From contig NZ_JAGTXB010000006.1 in NCBI RefSeq assembly GCF_018224885.1, forward strand, positions 372,001 through 436,000: DNA of 64,000 nt, written 5' to 3'. This stretch comes from Chitinophaga hostae (GTDB lineage Bacteria > Bacteroidota > Bacteroidia > Chitinophagales > Chitinophagaceae). A program made the translations under genes and the position numbers. The notes beneath the pieces are model-generated. The model was not told the DNA's origin. It ran no database searches and saw nothing but the letters and a program-made list of their open reading frames with translations. Position 1 is the stretch's first letter. Each line of letters opens with the position of its first letter. Below, one piece after another: positions 7,889 to 16,886 of this stretch.

Positions 7889-8936
7889 ATTCTCTGCCGG
7901 ACTCCATGGTAAATCCGAACGTGCTGCCTATTTCAGGTTTGCTGCGTACGGTAATGGATTGGTCGTGGGCTTCTACGATATGTTTTACGATGGCCAGCCC
8001 CAGCCCGGTACCACCGATGTCCCGGCTACGGGCTCTGTCGGTACGGTAAAAGCGTTCAAATACGCGTGGCAGGTGTTCTTCCGCCATACCGATACCATCA
8101 TCAGAAATTTCTACCAGTACACGTTTGCCATCCATGCTGTAAATGCTGGCAATGGTATGGCCGTCGGGTTTACCGTATTTGATAGAATTATCGACCAGGT
8201 TAATAAGTACCTGCCTGATCTTTTCTTTGTCGGCAAACACCGGTTGCGGTGCTTCGCAACCTTTCTTGATATTGAATTTGATGCCTTTGGTATTTGCTTT
8301 CAGCGACAGGGTGTCAAATACATCTTTGATCAGGTCCTGGATCACAAATACTTCAGCGTTGACGGTCATTTCGCCACTTTCCAGTTTGGATATTTCGTCG
8401 AGATCGTCGATCAGCCGGCAAAGACGGTCGATGTTCTTGGTGGCGTTTTTCAGAAACAGCTTGTTTACGTTGGGATCCTCCAGCGCGCCATCCAGTAATG
8501 TGTGAATGTAGCCCTGAACGGCAAAAATGGGCGTTTTCAGCTCGTGGGAAAGATTCAGCAGGAACTCCTTACGGAACTCCTCATTCCGGCGGAGGTTTTC
8601 CAGTTCTTCTTTCTTCTGACTGGCCCATTTTTCCACATCTTCACTTACCTCTTCAATGGTTTTCAGGGGAAGGATATTCTTCTGGAAGAACTCTTCCCTT
8701 TTAGAGGCCTTGGTTTGATAAATGAATTTGTAGATCAGCTTTATTTTCCTGTAAATGAAATTTTGCAGGGTATAAAGGTACAGGTAGTACGAAACAAGAA
8801 AGGTTAGCACGAAGGCTCCCAATACTACCTTCCAATTGCCATCCACCAGCAGGCTTCCCAGGGCAATAACTGCCGATATAACCAGGGCTGTGAATCCCGC
8901 TAATTTTTGCGGGGACAGGTTTTTTGCTTTAAACAT
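7887..8936 (-). CDS. Sensor histidine kinase (PhoR-like)
   Basis: A 349-residue inner-membrane kinase that would phosphorylate the response regulator encoded just upstream. Two transmembrane helices (about residues 13-31 and 37-58) are separated by only about five residues, so there is essentially no periplasmic sensor. The HisKA dimerisation box follows with NLSHELKTPI (H131), then the ATPase domain: N box VLINLVDNSIKYG, DDGIGM, FERFYR and GGTGLGLAIVKHI. I use the ATG at 8936 (MFKAKNL). The frame stays open to 9035, but that extension runs into a repeat element and would add a low-quality peptide; ATG 8996 is the other option. A phosphate-related role is suggested only by family resemblance. 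Confidence 0.87.
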   Translation of the reverse strand: MFKAKNLSPQKLAGFTALVISAVIALGSLLVDGNWKVVLGAFVLTFLVSYYLYLYTLQNFIYRKIKLIYKFIYQTKASKREEFFQKNILPLKTIEEVSEDVEKWASQKKEELENLRRNEEFRKEFLLNLSHELKTPIFAVQGYIHTLLDGALEDPNVNKLFLKNATKNIDRLCRLIDDLDEISKLESGEMTVNAEVFVIQDLIKDVFDTLSLKANTKGIKFNIKKGCEAPQPVFADKEKIRQVLINLVDNSIKYGKPDGHTIASIYSMDGKRVLVEISDDGIGMAEEHLPRVFERFYRTDRARSRDIGGTGLGLAIVKHIVEAHDQSITVRSKPEIGSTFGFTMESGRE

Positions 8937-9000
8937 ACTCCAGAGTGAGTAATTAGTATAATAATGGGAAATTAGTTTAAATTTCTTAGTTACCATAGAA

Positions 9001-9137
9001 AAGCTGTTAGCTATTAGCATTTTGCTATTAGCCAACCAGTATATTGGTGGAAAATTTTCAGAATAGAGACAGAATAGAAATGAGTACCGAAGCAGTAAAG
9101 GGTTACACTAACAGCTAATGGCTAACTGCTAACAGCC
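9001..9137. repeat. Dispersed heptad repeat, inverted pair
   Basis: AGCTGTTAGCTATTAGCA-type units (9001-9034) and the inverted counterpart, CTAACAGCTAATGGCTAAC and following (9108-9137), flank about 70 bp between the kinase and the response-regulator gene. The same GCTAAnn units occur at 15812, 41416, 48524 and 53584. Confidence 0.6.
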
Positions 9138-9144
9138 GTTTTCA

Positions 9145-9828
9145 CTACATCTCAAATTTGTATCCTACTCCTTTTACGGTAGTAATCAAGTCGATGCCTA
9201 TCTTCTGGCGTATTTTGCGGATATGTACGTCTATCGTACGGTCACCCACAATCACTTCTGTACCCCATACCTGGTTCAGGATTTCGTTACGCAGGAATAC
9301 GCGGCCGGGCTTGGATGCGAGTAACTGCAGCAATTCAAATTCCTTCTTCGCCAGGATAATTTCTTGTCCCTTGTAAGTAACAGTGAATTTTTCGCGGTCA
9401 ATGATCAGGTCGCCGAGGGTAACACGGGTTTCTTCCGGCTTGTGTAAGCGGCGGAATAAAGCGTTGATCCTGCTTACCAGCAATTTGGGTTTGATAGGCT
9501 TGGCGATGTAATCGTCTGCACCCATATTAAGGCCGTCTACTTCCGACTTTTCATCGTTGAGGGCGGTTAAAAACAATACCATGGTATCTTTGAACTCAGG
9601 GATCTTCCTGATTTCACGGCAGGTATCAATTCCGTTCTTATTCGGCATCATGATATCCAGCATAATCAGATCCGGTCTGAATATTTTAGCCTTCTGGATA
9701 GCCTCGCTGCCGTCTTTCGCGGTTACGGTATCATAACCCGCTGTTTTTAGATTATAGCTGATAATCTCGAGAATATCCAATTCGTCATCTACTACCAGAA
9801 TTTTTCCTGCAACCGCTTGGTCTATCAT
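9145..9828 (-). CDS. OmpR/PhoB-family response regulator
   Basis: A 227-residue transcription factor with a receiver domain (residues about 8-125: acidic pair D14/D15, phospho-acceptor D58 in MLDIMMPNKNG, conserved K in IAKPIKP) and a C-terminal winged-helix domain ending in VKGVGYKFEM. The kinase gene downstream, separated by a repeat of about 200 bp, is the likely partner. A -7 box (TAATTTTG) lies just upstream of the ATG. The pair resembles PhoB-PhoR in architecture; the regulon cannot be deduced. Confidence 0.9.
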   Translation of the reverse strand: MIDQAVAGKILVVDDELDILEIISYNLKTAGYDTVTAKDGSEAIQKAKIFRPDLIMLDIMMPNKNGIDTCREIRKIPEFKDTMVLFLTALNDEKSEVDGLNMGADDYIAKPIKPKLLVSRINALFRRLHKPEETRVTLGDLIIDREKFTVTYKGQEIILAKKEFELLQLLASKPGRVFLRNEILNQVWGTEVIVGDRTIDVHIRKIRQKIGIDLITTVKGVGYKFEM

Positions 9829-9853
9829 AAATTTTGCTTTTAAAAAGACGGGA

Positions 9854-9861
9854 CAAAATTA
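9854..9861 (-). promoter_or_regulatory. Putative -7 box of the PhoB-like regulator
   Basis: On the minus strand this reads TAATTTTG, a match to TAnnTTTG, 25 bp upstream of the ATG at 9828. No clear -33 TTTG was found. Confidence 0.5.
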
Positions 9862-10166
9862 TAAAGCCATCCCCGTGATTAATGGAAAATTAACATTATG
9901 AAATTGTTAATTCAATATCAGACTGGTTTTCCGCGATCAATAGCAAGGTACATCAAATAACAATGTGAGCATGATATGATGGATATTCGGCATTCATACT
10001 ATTTTGATTTTTATGTAACTGCAATCTTTTGATGTTTATGCTGCCAAAACGCATCTGCAAACACTTTAAAGTGACAGTTGTAGTTATAGATGTAATAATT
10101 GTATATATATCAGCCTTAAAAACAAAAGATAGTAATTCAGTGCTGGCAAACTCTGTATTTTGGTTG

Positions 10167-10174
10167 TAAATTTG
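10167..10174 (+). promoter_or_regulatory. Putative -7 box of the unknown secreted protein
   Basis: TAAATTTG matches TAnnTTTG and lies 13 bp before the GTG start at 10188 and 31 bp before the ATG at 10206. Transcription would begin at about 10181, so either start would have a short leader. Confidence 0.45.
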
Positions 10175-10187
10175 CTATCTGGTCCTC

Positions 10188-12407
10188 GTGAAAAGATCAC
10201 TTAGTATGAGAAGATTTCTATTAATATTATCGCTGGCGGTATTTACAATCAGCTCGCTACAGGCACAAAGCAGTCATCATCCGATTCCAATCAGCCGGCA
10301 GGGATTTCATGATAACATTGACAAAGAACAAGCCGCCGCTGCAAAATTTGACGGAAAGGCCGATGACCTGGTTAAGGTATCAGACGATCAGACCATCAAC
10401 CTGCAGGTAACAAACGCGCTCCTCAAAGAAGTAGATAACCTTCAACAGGAAATCGAGGATAATGACGCGCTCGATCACCGGTTGAAAGTAAAGTATCTTT
10501 CAGGTATCTATGTCATGCTGAAAGATTACAACCAAAAGCGTTCACACCGTAACATAGATCCGGAAGAAGCGCCCGCCATCGTGAGCGCATTCCGTAACAT
10601 GATGCACGCCGATATCAAAGGGCAGAGCATTCTGCCGTATATCGGGCAACTGTCGTATAGTGCTTCAGAAAGACTGATAGAGTCTTTCCACGATAACCCA
10701 GGTTACAAAGAAGCCCGTGGACAGGTATTTACCAAGTATGCTTTTAATAACCTGGAAACAGTTATGCCTAAACTGGGCGAGTACCTGGACTATCCCGGTA
10801 CCGACTCCATTATAGCCGCAGTGGCACGCAAATACCCTAACCAGGTTCTTACCTACGCTACATCTTTCACCCCTATGGCGACGGTGATAAAACGTAACCA
10901 GGATCCTATTGTACAAACTATTGTACGTATCGGGCAGTCGCCACAGAGTACAAAAATATTGCCTTTTATAGATGAGCTGCTGGCGGGCACTACTACCGTA
11001 GACAAGCTGGAAACCATTGTGGATAACGATTATCAGTATTACAGACAAATGGTGAAATCCACCATTGCGCTGCAGAAACTGAAAAATGAAGGACAGAATC
11101 CCTTCGGTCTGAAAGCTATGATGGAAAACATGCAGGCCAAATCGCTGCTTTATATCCGCAGTGTTAATGACCTGCACGAAGAACCAGCGAATGTTCGATT
11201 CGCTATCGTTAAAAATTTTACACCGGAAGAGCTCTACTACCTGATCATCAACGGGCAGGAAGAGTTGTATACTTCCAGTTACACTAACCACAACAACGCC
11301 GGTTTATACGACCAGATGATGGTACGTATGAAACCGCCCCGTGGTGATAGTTTACTGATGGTGGTAAATTTTGACCGCTTCAAAAAATTCATCGCCATGG
11401 CCGCAGGGTTTAATACCCTGGACAACTTCCTGAAATCCATGGCGCCGGAAAATTCCAACTACCTCATGCAGAAATATGTGCAGAATCTGGAAAAAACAGA
11501 AGATTTGGAAGATGCAGTAGACGTAGCCAACTCTTTTGGCAGTATCCGGGATGAGAAATTATTGGATTTTTTACGGGTAGAAGTAAAAAAGAACCTCGCT
11601 TATGTAAAGAAGCATAGCGATAAACGCGGTACGGTTATTTACCAGCTGCTGAGCAGCCTGTTTGAAACAGAGTCTAACAAAGACGAGAACGATTCGTCCA
11701 AAGCTACGGATATGGCCAGCCGGTTATCGCTGCCCCCGATCAACTTTGTTACCGGCGCCGCGCTGGAAAGCGATAGCGGCCGGGTGTACCAGCAGGTATT
11801 TTTTTATGGAGACAAAGACGGACAGGAATCTTTTGCCAGCTTCATGACTAATTTCCCTTCTTCTGAATGGAAAATAACCCGCAATAAGTACTGGGCTACC
11901 ATTTCCTCTACGAAAGGAAAGGCCACCACTATTTTTGCCAACTTACCGACGGATGAACCGGCAGATAAAGAAGCGATTGCCAAGCTGTCGGACTACCTGG
12001 ATGAAAATGATATTCACCCTACTATTTTTATTCACCGTGGTCACAGTTATCATATCAACACCACCCTGGAAAACCTGCAGAGCTCTGCCAAAATAGTGGT
12101 GCTGGGTTCTTGTGGCGGTTATCATAACCTGGCTACTGTATTGGAAAAATCGCCCGAAGCGCATATTATTTCCTCCAAACAGGTAGGTACCCGCTTTGTA
12201 AATGAACCCATCATTCACACCCTGGAGGACCAGGTGCGTGCCGGTAAAAATGTAGACTGGGTGATTATGTGGGCGCAACTGACCAAACGATTTGCGGGAG
12301 ATGCCCGTAACAAGGATCTGTTCAGCGACTATGTTCCGCCTCACAAAAACCTTGGCGCCATCTTCATTAAGGCCTATAAGCAAATCATGAAGGATGTGAA
12401 GAAATAA
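10188..12407 (+). CDS. Secreted protein of unknown function with a caspase-like His/Cys pattern
   Basis: A 739-residue protein (733 if ATG 10206 is used rather than GTG 10188) with a clear signal peptide ending LQAQ. I do not recognise the family. Residues about 30-500 are helical, charged and rich in TPR-like hydrophobic spacing. Near the C-terminus the sequence TIFIHRGHSYH (H616, H619) is followed 23 residues later by KIVVLGSCGGY (C642). A hydrophobic strand leading to H-G and a second one leading to GxC are the hallmark of clan CD peptidases (caspase, gingipain, CHAT domains). This suggests a caspase-fold domain at about 520-720, but the fold is inference. The gene stands alone behind its own promoter and is followed by a double hairpin. 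It may act in the periplasm or at the surface. Confidence 0.6.
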   Translation: MKRSLSMRRFLLILSLAVFTISSLQAQSSHHPIPISRQGFHDNIDKEQAAAAKFDGKADDLVKVSDDQTINLQVTNALLKEVDNLQQEIEDNDALDHRLKVKYLSGIYVMLKDYNQKRSHRNIDPEEAPAIVSAFRNMMHADIKGQSILPYIGQLSYSASERLIESFHDNPGYKEARGQVFTKYAFNNLETVMPKLGEYLDYPGTDSIIAAVARKYPNQVLTYATSFTPMATVIKRNQDPIVQTIVRIGQSPQSTKILPFIDELLAGTTTVDKLETIVDNDYQYYRQMVKSTIALQKLKNEGQNPFGLKAMMENMQAKSLLYIRSVNDLHEEPANVRFAIVKNFTPEELYYLIINGQEELYTSSYTNHNNAGLYDQMMVRMKPPRGDSLLMVVNFDRFKKFIAMAAGFNTLDNFLKSMAPENSNYLMQKYVQNLEKTEDLEDAVDVANSFGSIRDEKLLDFLRVEVKKNLAYVKKHSDKRGTVIYQLLSSLFETESNKDENDSSKATDMASRLSLPPINFVTGAALESDSGRVYQQVFFYGDKDGQESFASFMTNFPSSEWKITRNKYWATISSTKGKATTIFANLPTDEPADKEAIAKLSDYLDENDIHPTIFIHRGHSYHINTTLENLQSSAKIVVLGSCGGYHNLATVLEKSPEAHIISSKQVGTRFVNEPIIHTLEDQVRAGKNVDWVIMWAQLTKRFAGDARNKDLFSDYVPPHKNLGAIFIKAYKQIMKDVKK

Positions 12408-12413
12408 GACCAT

Positions 12414-12565
12414 GATTCAGGTGATTGATATGATTATCCTGATGAGAGAAAATAAAACGAGGACCCGTTTGAGAAATGCTCAAACGGGTCCTTTGCTTTA
12501 TAATTAAGCACAGGCATCATTGTTAATCTCCGCTCATCAGGATAATCATATCAATCACCTGAATC
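12414..12565. terminator. Two nested inverted repeats after the unknown secreted protein
   Basis: The outer arms at 12414-12446 and 12533-12565 are a perfect 33-bp inverted repeat. Inside them AGGACCCGTTTGAG (12460-12473) and its complement (12479-12492) form a 14-bp stem with a 5-nt loop, followed by CTTTGCTTTA. The inner hairpin is the likely terminator. The outer arms would form a large cruciform or long RNA stem. Confidence 0.6.
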
Positions 12566-12610
12566 ACCGTCAAAATTCGTAGGTTTGTTAAGTAGTTTAA
12601 ACCTGGCACA

Positions 12611-14371
12611 TTGGAAAATCTTGCGGTAAAGAAAGTATTTGATTTTAGTTTATTACGGCGCATATTCTCATTCGCGGCTCCCTACAAACGGTCCTTCTAC
12701 ATCTCGATGGTATTAACGGTAATACTGGCCGCCATATCTCCGTTACGTCCTTATCTGATACAGGTAACTGTTGATAAATACATTGCCAATCAGTTAATGC
12801 AGATGCTGGTACTGGTAACGGTTATACAGGTGGGGTTGCTGATATTGGAAACAATTGTACGCTTCTTCTTTTCTTATCTTACCAACTGGCTGGGGCAGTC
12901 GGTGGTAAAGGATCTGCGCGTAACGGTATATAAGAAGATTGTACACCTGAACCTTGCTTTTTTTGATAAAACGCCCATTGGTACCCTTACAACCCGTACC
13001 ATCAATGATATTGAGGCCATTAATGATGTGTTTTCTGAAGGGATCATTTCCATTGTGGCAGACCTGTTGATGATTGTGGCCATACTGGTGGTGATGTTTA
13101 TGGAAGACTGGCGCCTGACGCTGATCAGTTTGTCGCCTTTTCCCATCCTGATCTTTGCGACATATATTTTTAAAGAAAGTGTGAATAAATCCTTTTACCG
13201 GGTACGTAATGCGGTGTCGGCCCTGAATGCCTTTGTGCAGGAGCATCTTACAGGAATGGTAGTGGTACAGGCCTTTACAGCAGAGAAACGGGAGTTTGCC
13301 CGTTTCAAGCATATCAATAAAGAGCACCGTAAAGCCAATATTGACGCTATTTTCGCCTATTCGGTATTTTTCCCGGTGGTGGAAATTATCCTGGCGATAT
13401 CGCTGGGACTTATGGTTTGGTGGGGCGCCAACAAGGTCTTGAATTATGAAGTGACCCAGGGAGTGATGATTGCCTTTATCATGTATCTGAATATGTTGTT
13501 CCGTCCGCTTCGTATGCTGGCTGACAAGTTTAATACCCTGCAGATGGGGATGGTGGCCAGCGAACGGGTATTCAAAGTGCTGGACAACCAGGATTACATT
13601 GCAGATAAGGGACATGAGCGTGCTGAAAATATGAAGGGGGCTATCACTTTTGAAAACGTGAGCTTTGCGTATGTGGATGAACATTACGTGTTAAAAAATA
13701 TCAGTTTCAATGCTAAGCCCGGCGATACCGTAGCGATTGTGGGGCATACGGGATCGGGAAAAACTACCATCATCAGCATTTTGAACCGGCTATATGAAAT
13801 TCAGAAGGGAAGTATTAAGATAGATGGAATTGCATTACCGGCTTATTCGCTGGAGTCGTTACGCAGTAAGATCGGGGTGGTATTGCAGGATGTGTTCCTC
13901 TTTGCGGGTTCTATCTATGATAATATAACGTTGCATAACAACAGCATCAGCAGGGCGCAGGTGGAAGAGGCTTCCAGGTTGATCGGTATCCATGATTTTA
14001 TCATGCAGTTGCCTGGCGGATATGATTACCAGGTAATGGAGCGGGGCAGTACGTTGTCGCTCGGGCAGCGGCAGCTGATCTCCTTTGTGCGGGCTTTGTT
14101 ATATGATCCGGCTATACTTGTTCTTGATGAGGCGACTTCTTCAGTAGACACTGAATCTGAAATGATGATACAGCAGGCGATAGATAAGCTCATTGCAGAC
14201 CGTACCGCGATTATTATTGCGCACCGGTTATCTACCATCAGCAAGGCGGATAAGATTATTGTGCTGGATAAAGGAGAGATTAAGGAGATGGGTACCCATG
14301 AAGAGTTGCTGAAGCTCGAAGGATTTTATTACAAACTCCACAGTATGCAGTTTAATGTGAGCAAAGTGTAA
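12611..14371 (+). CDS. ABC exporter, fused permease/ATPase (MsbA/LmrA type)
   Basis: A 586-residue half-transporter with six transmembrane helices in residues about 15-320 followed by a nucleotide-binding domain. Walker A is GHTGSGKTT (K384), the Q-loop is VLQDVFLF, the signature is LSLGQ (a variant of LSGGQ) and Walker B is ILVLDEATSSVD, with the H-loop in IIAHRLSTI. It would work as a homodimer that exports lipids, drugs or peptides. The frame has a stop just upstream and no ATG at the right place, so a TTG start at 12611 (MENLAVKKVF) is the only one that keeps the full first helix. It is a single gene with its own terminator. The substrate is unknown. Confidence 0.88.
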   Translation: MENLAVKKVFDFSLLRRIFSFAAPYKRSFYISMVLTVILAAISPLRPYLIQVTVDKYIANQLMQMLVLVTVIQVGLLILETIVRFFFSYLTNWLGQSVVKDLRVTVYKKIVHLNLAFFDKTPIGTLTTRTINDIEAINDVFSEGIISIVADLLMIVAILVVMFMEDWRLTLISLSPFPILIFATYIFKESVNKSFYRVRNAVSALNAFVQEHLTGMVVVQAFTAEKREFARFKHINKEHRKANIDAIFAYSVFFPVVEIILAISLGLMVWWGANKVLNYEVTQGVMIAFIMYLNMLFRPLRMLADKFNTLQMGMVASERVFKVLDNQDYIADKGHERAENMKGAITFENVSFAYVDEHYVLKNISFNAKPGDTVAIVGHTGSGKTTIISILNRLYEIQKGSIKIDGIALPAYSLESLRSKIGVVLQDVFLFAGSIYDNITLHNNSISRAQVEEASRLIGIHDFIMQLPGGYDYQVMERGSTLSLGQRQLISFVRALLYDPAILVLDEATSSVDTESEMMIQQAIDKLIADRTAIIIAHRLSTISKADKIIVLDKGEIKEMGTHEELLKLEGFYYKLHSMQFNVSKV

Positions 14372-14465
14372 AATATACACTATGGGTATGGCATACAAAC
14401 CGGAAATATCTGCAATTGTCACCGCCTGATAAATGATAAAAATATTAATATGAAATACTTTAAGT

Positions 14466-14492
14466 GACCGCTGGTTTCAGCGGTCTTTTTTT
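14466..14492 (+). terminator. Intrinsic terminator after the ABC exporter
   Basis: GACCGCTG (14466-14473), a GTTT loop and CAGCGGTC (14478-14485) are followed by seven T residues. This is a textbook rho-independent terminator. Confidence 0.85.
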
Positions 14493-14599
14493 ATGCGTAA
14501 ACCGGCTATTTTTCTTAATACAAGGGGCTGGTTATCAATATAATTGCAATATATCGCTCTTTTTTTTCGTAGTCGCTTAATTTTGAAGATAAAAACGAG

Positions 14600-14607
14600 T
14601 ATCTTTG
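14600..14607 (+). promoter_or_regulatory. Putative -7 box of the atp operon
   Basis: TATCTTTG matches TAnnTTTG and lies 19 bp before the GTG start of atpB. A TTTG at 14582-14585 is present but only 14 bp away, shorter than the usual spacing of about 19-21 bp. Confidence 0.5.
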
Positions 14608-14626
14608 CGCAAAATTTCAGAAAACG

Positions 14627-15811
14627 GTGATTTCTTTCAATTGGTTCAAACATAGAATGGTAGCACTTGTGATGGTTTTAGGCCTTCACAGTTTTAGTAA
14701 TTTTTCCTTCGCACAGGACAGTCATCATGAGAAAACAGCAGCAACCGCTGTTGAAGGTGAGGCGGTAACACATGGAGAAGAGGCGACTGAACCTAAGAAA
14801 GTAGATATTAAGGAAACAATTTTCGGCCACGTAAAGGATGCTCATGACTGGCATCTTTTTGAGCTGGGTGAAACGCATGTAACAATCCCGTTGCCTGTGA
14901 TCATCTACAACCCGACCCGTGGTACATCTGTATTTTTGTCTTCTGCATTCCATCATGGTCACGAGGCGCATGACGGATACCGTCTGGTAACAGAACACTA
15001 TCGCGCGGAGAAAGGCCTGGATGCTGCCAAATATCCAAATGGCGATATTATTGCAGTGGATGGCAGCGACAATCCAACCGGTGAGAAGATCTATGATCTT
15101 TCTATGACCAAGAATATCACTTCCATGATCATTGCAGCGTTATTGCTGATTTTGATTATGCTGAGTGTGGCGAAATCCTACAAAACGCGGGGTTCCAAGA
15201 AAGCGCCTAAAGGCTTCCAGAGCCTGATTGAGCCGGTAATTATCTTTATGCGTGATGAAGTGGTGAAGCCTAATATCCCGGGCAAAGGCGCTGCAAAGTA
15301 TACTCCTTTTATTCTGACTATATTCTTTTTTATCCTCATCAATAACCTGTTGGGTCTGTTACCTGGTTCTGCCAACGTAACGGGTAACCTGGCGGTGACA
15401 GCTGCATTGGCTATTATCAGCTTTGTGGCTATCCTGCTCAGCAGCAACAAGCATTTCTGGGCGCACATCTTTAATCCTCCGGTACCTTTTGGTGTAAAAG
15501 TGATCCTGGTTCCGGTGGAACTGATTGGTGTATTTACCAAGCCCGTATCATTGATGATCCGGTTGTTTGCCAATATCCTGGCGGGTCACATCATTATCCT
15601 GAGTATTATCTGCCTGGTATTTATATTTGGTTCATTGAATCCCGTAGCTGGTTATGGTTTCATGCCTGTAACTGTACTGTTCAACATCGTTATGATGATG
15701 CTGGAGTTGCTGGTTGCCTTTATCCAGGCTTTCATTTTTGCTAACCTGACGGCGGTATTTATAGGCCAGGCGATGGAAGGTGGACACGATGAAGCTCACG
15801 GACACCACTAG
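14627..15811 (+). CDS. atpB: F0F1 ATP synthase subunit a
   Basis: The 394-residue membrane subunit that forms the proton half-channels next to the c-ring. The signature KPVSLMIRLFANILAGH carries the essential arginine (R312), and five or six hydrophobic helices follow residue 165. The protein is longer than the enterobacterial form (about 270 residues) because of an N-terminal extension with a signal peptide (ending FSFAQ) and a His/Glu-rich periplasmic stretch, a known feature of Bacteroidota subunit a. The GTG at 14627 supplies the basic n-region (FKHR); ATG 14657 is the alternative. It is the first gene of atpBEFHA, and 176 bp with a repeat pair separate it from atpE. Confidence 0.93.
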   Translation: MISFNWFKHRMVALVMVLGLHSFSNFSFAQDSHHEKTAATAVEGEAVTHGEEATEPKKVDIKETIFGHVKDAHDWHLFELGETHVTIPLPVIIYNPTRGTSVFLSSAFHHGHEAHDGYRLVTEHYRAEKGLDAAKYPNGDIIAVDGSDNPTGEKIYDLSMTKNITSMIIAALLLILIMLSVAKSYKTRGSKKAPKGFQSLIEPVIIFMRDEVVKPNIPGKGAAKYTPFILTIFFFILINNLLGLLPGSANVTGNLAVTAALAIISFVAILLSSNKHFWAHIFNPPVPFGVKVILVPVELIGVFTKPVSLMIRLFANILAGHIIILSIICLVFIFGSLNPVAGYGFMPVTVLFNIVMMMLELLVAFIQAFIFANLTAVFIGQAMEGGHDEAHGHH

Positions 15812-15941
15812 AGCTGTTAGGCATTAGCTGTTAGCTTTTAGTCTTCAGTGAACGGAAGAGTACTAACCGCAAAGTATCATTAAAGGCCGGAGGCCAACTG
15901 CGGGATGCCATTAATGGCTAACTGCTAAAAGCTAAAAGCTT
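15812..15941. repeat. Heptad repeat pair inside the atp operon
   Basis: GCTGTTAGGCATTAGCTG and following (15812-15840) and the inverted units GGCTAACTGCTAAAAGC (within 15911-15941) flank about 70 bp that also contain a small AGGCCGGAGGCC-type dyad. The element sits between atpB and atpE, starting at the atpB stop codon. Confidence 0.6.
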
Positions 15942-15969
15942 CCGATATTAAAACGAACTTTTTTTATAA

Positions 15970-16245
<276 letters not shown>

Positions 16246-16353
16246 GCCGAACTTTTTACTGCATCCGGCGCACAGGGCAATGGATGCAGTAATCTTTATG
16301 CCAATTTGAAATTAGTAAGTATCAACATAACAACATCATAAAATTCTAATTAT

Positions 16354-16848
16354 ATGGATCTGTTACAACCCGCGTTAGGCTTGTTTCTTATTTCATTTAT
16401 CATTTTCATCATCGTTTTCCTGATCCTGAAGAAATTTGCCTGGACTCCGATCCTCGCTACTCTGAAGGAAAGAGAAGATTCCATCACTGATTCCATTACT
16501 ACAGCAGAAAGAGTGAAGGAAGAGATGGCACAGATGAAAGCAGAACATGAACACGTGCTGGCGGAAGCTAAAGCTGAAAGAAGCAAGATCCTGAAAGAAG
16601 CGAAAGATGCGAAAGACATGATCATCAGCGAAGCCAAGACTCAGGCGCAGGCGGAAGCGAAGAAGATCATCAGCGAAGCTTACACTGCTATCGAAAACCA
16701 GAAAATGGCTGCGTTAACAGATGTGAAAAACCAGGTAGGTAACCTCGTAATTGAAGTGGCAGAGAAAGTGCTGAGAAGAGAACTGGCTGATAAAACAGCA
16801 CAGGAAGGTTACGTGAAACAACTGGCAGGAGAAATCAAATTAAACTAA
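16354..16848 (+). CDS. atpF: F0F1 ATP synthase subunit b
   Basis: A 164-residue peripheral-stalk subunit with one N-terminal membrane helix (about residues 5-27, LGLFLISFIIFIIVFLILKKF) and a long charged coiled coil (residues about 35-140, many K/E/A heptads, EAKAERSKILKEAKDAKDM). The W in KFAWTPIL and the length match the family. It would dimerise and link subunit a to the alpha/delta head. Only one b-type gene is present in the operon, so a b2 homodimer is expected rather than b/b'. Confidence 0.94.
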   Translation: MDLLQPALGLFLISFIIFIIVFLILKKFAWTPILATLKEREDSITDSITTAERVKEEMAQMKAEHEHVLAEAKAERSKILKEAKDAKDMIISEAKTQAQAEAKKIISEAYTAIENQKMAALTDVKNQVGNLVIEVAEKVLRRELADKTAQEGYVKQLAGEIKLN

Positions 16849-16886
16849 AGGCTACAGGTTAAAAGCCCAAAGCTAAAAAAAGCTAT

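Larger units (their letters stand above)
9829..10187. other. Divergent intergenic region of 359 bp
   Basis: The region is AT-rich, without an open frame of note or a recognisable RNA. It holds the promoter of the response regulator at one end and that of the unknown secreted protein at the other. Between about 9880 and 10160 I see nothing that I can name. Confidence 0.6.

Noticed and set aside
7855..8498. Plus-strand frames opposite the histidine kinase (up to 211 residues).
   Set aside because: They are antisense to HisKA/HATPase motifs and begin inside the inverted repeat.
12794..13684. A 296-residue minus-strand frame opposite the ABC exporter.
   Set aside because: It is rich in His/Gln/Tyr without domain motifs, typical of an antisense shadow; the plus strand is a clear ABC transporter.
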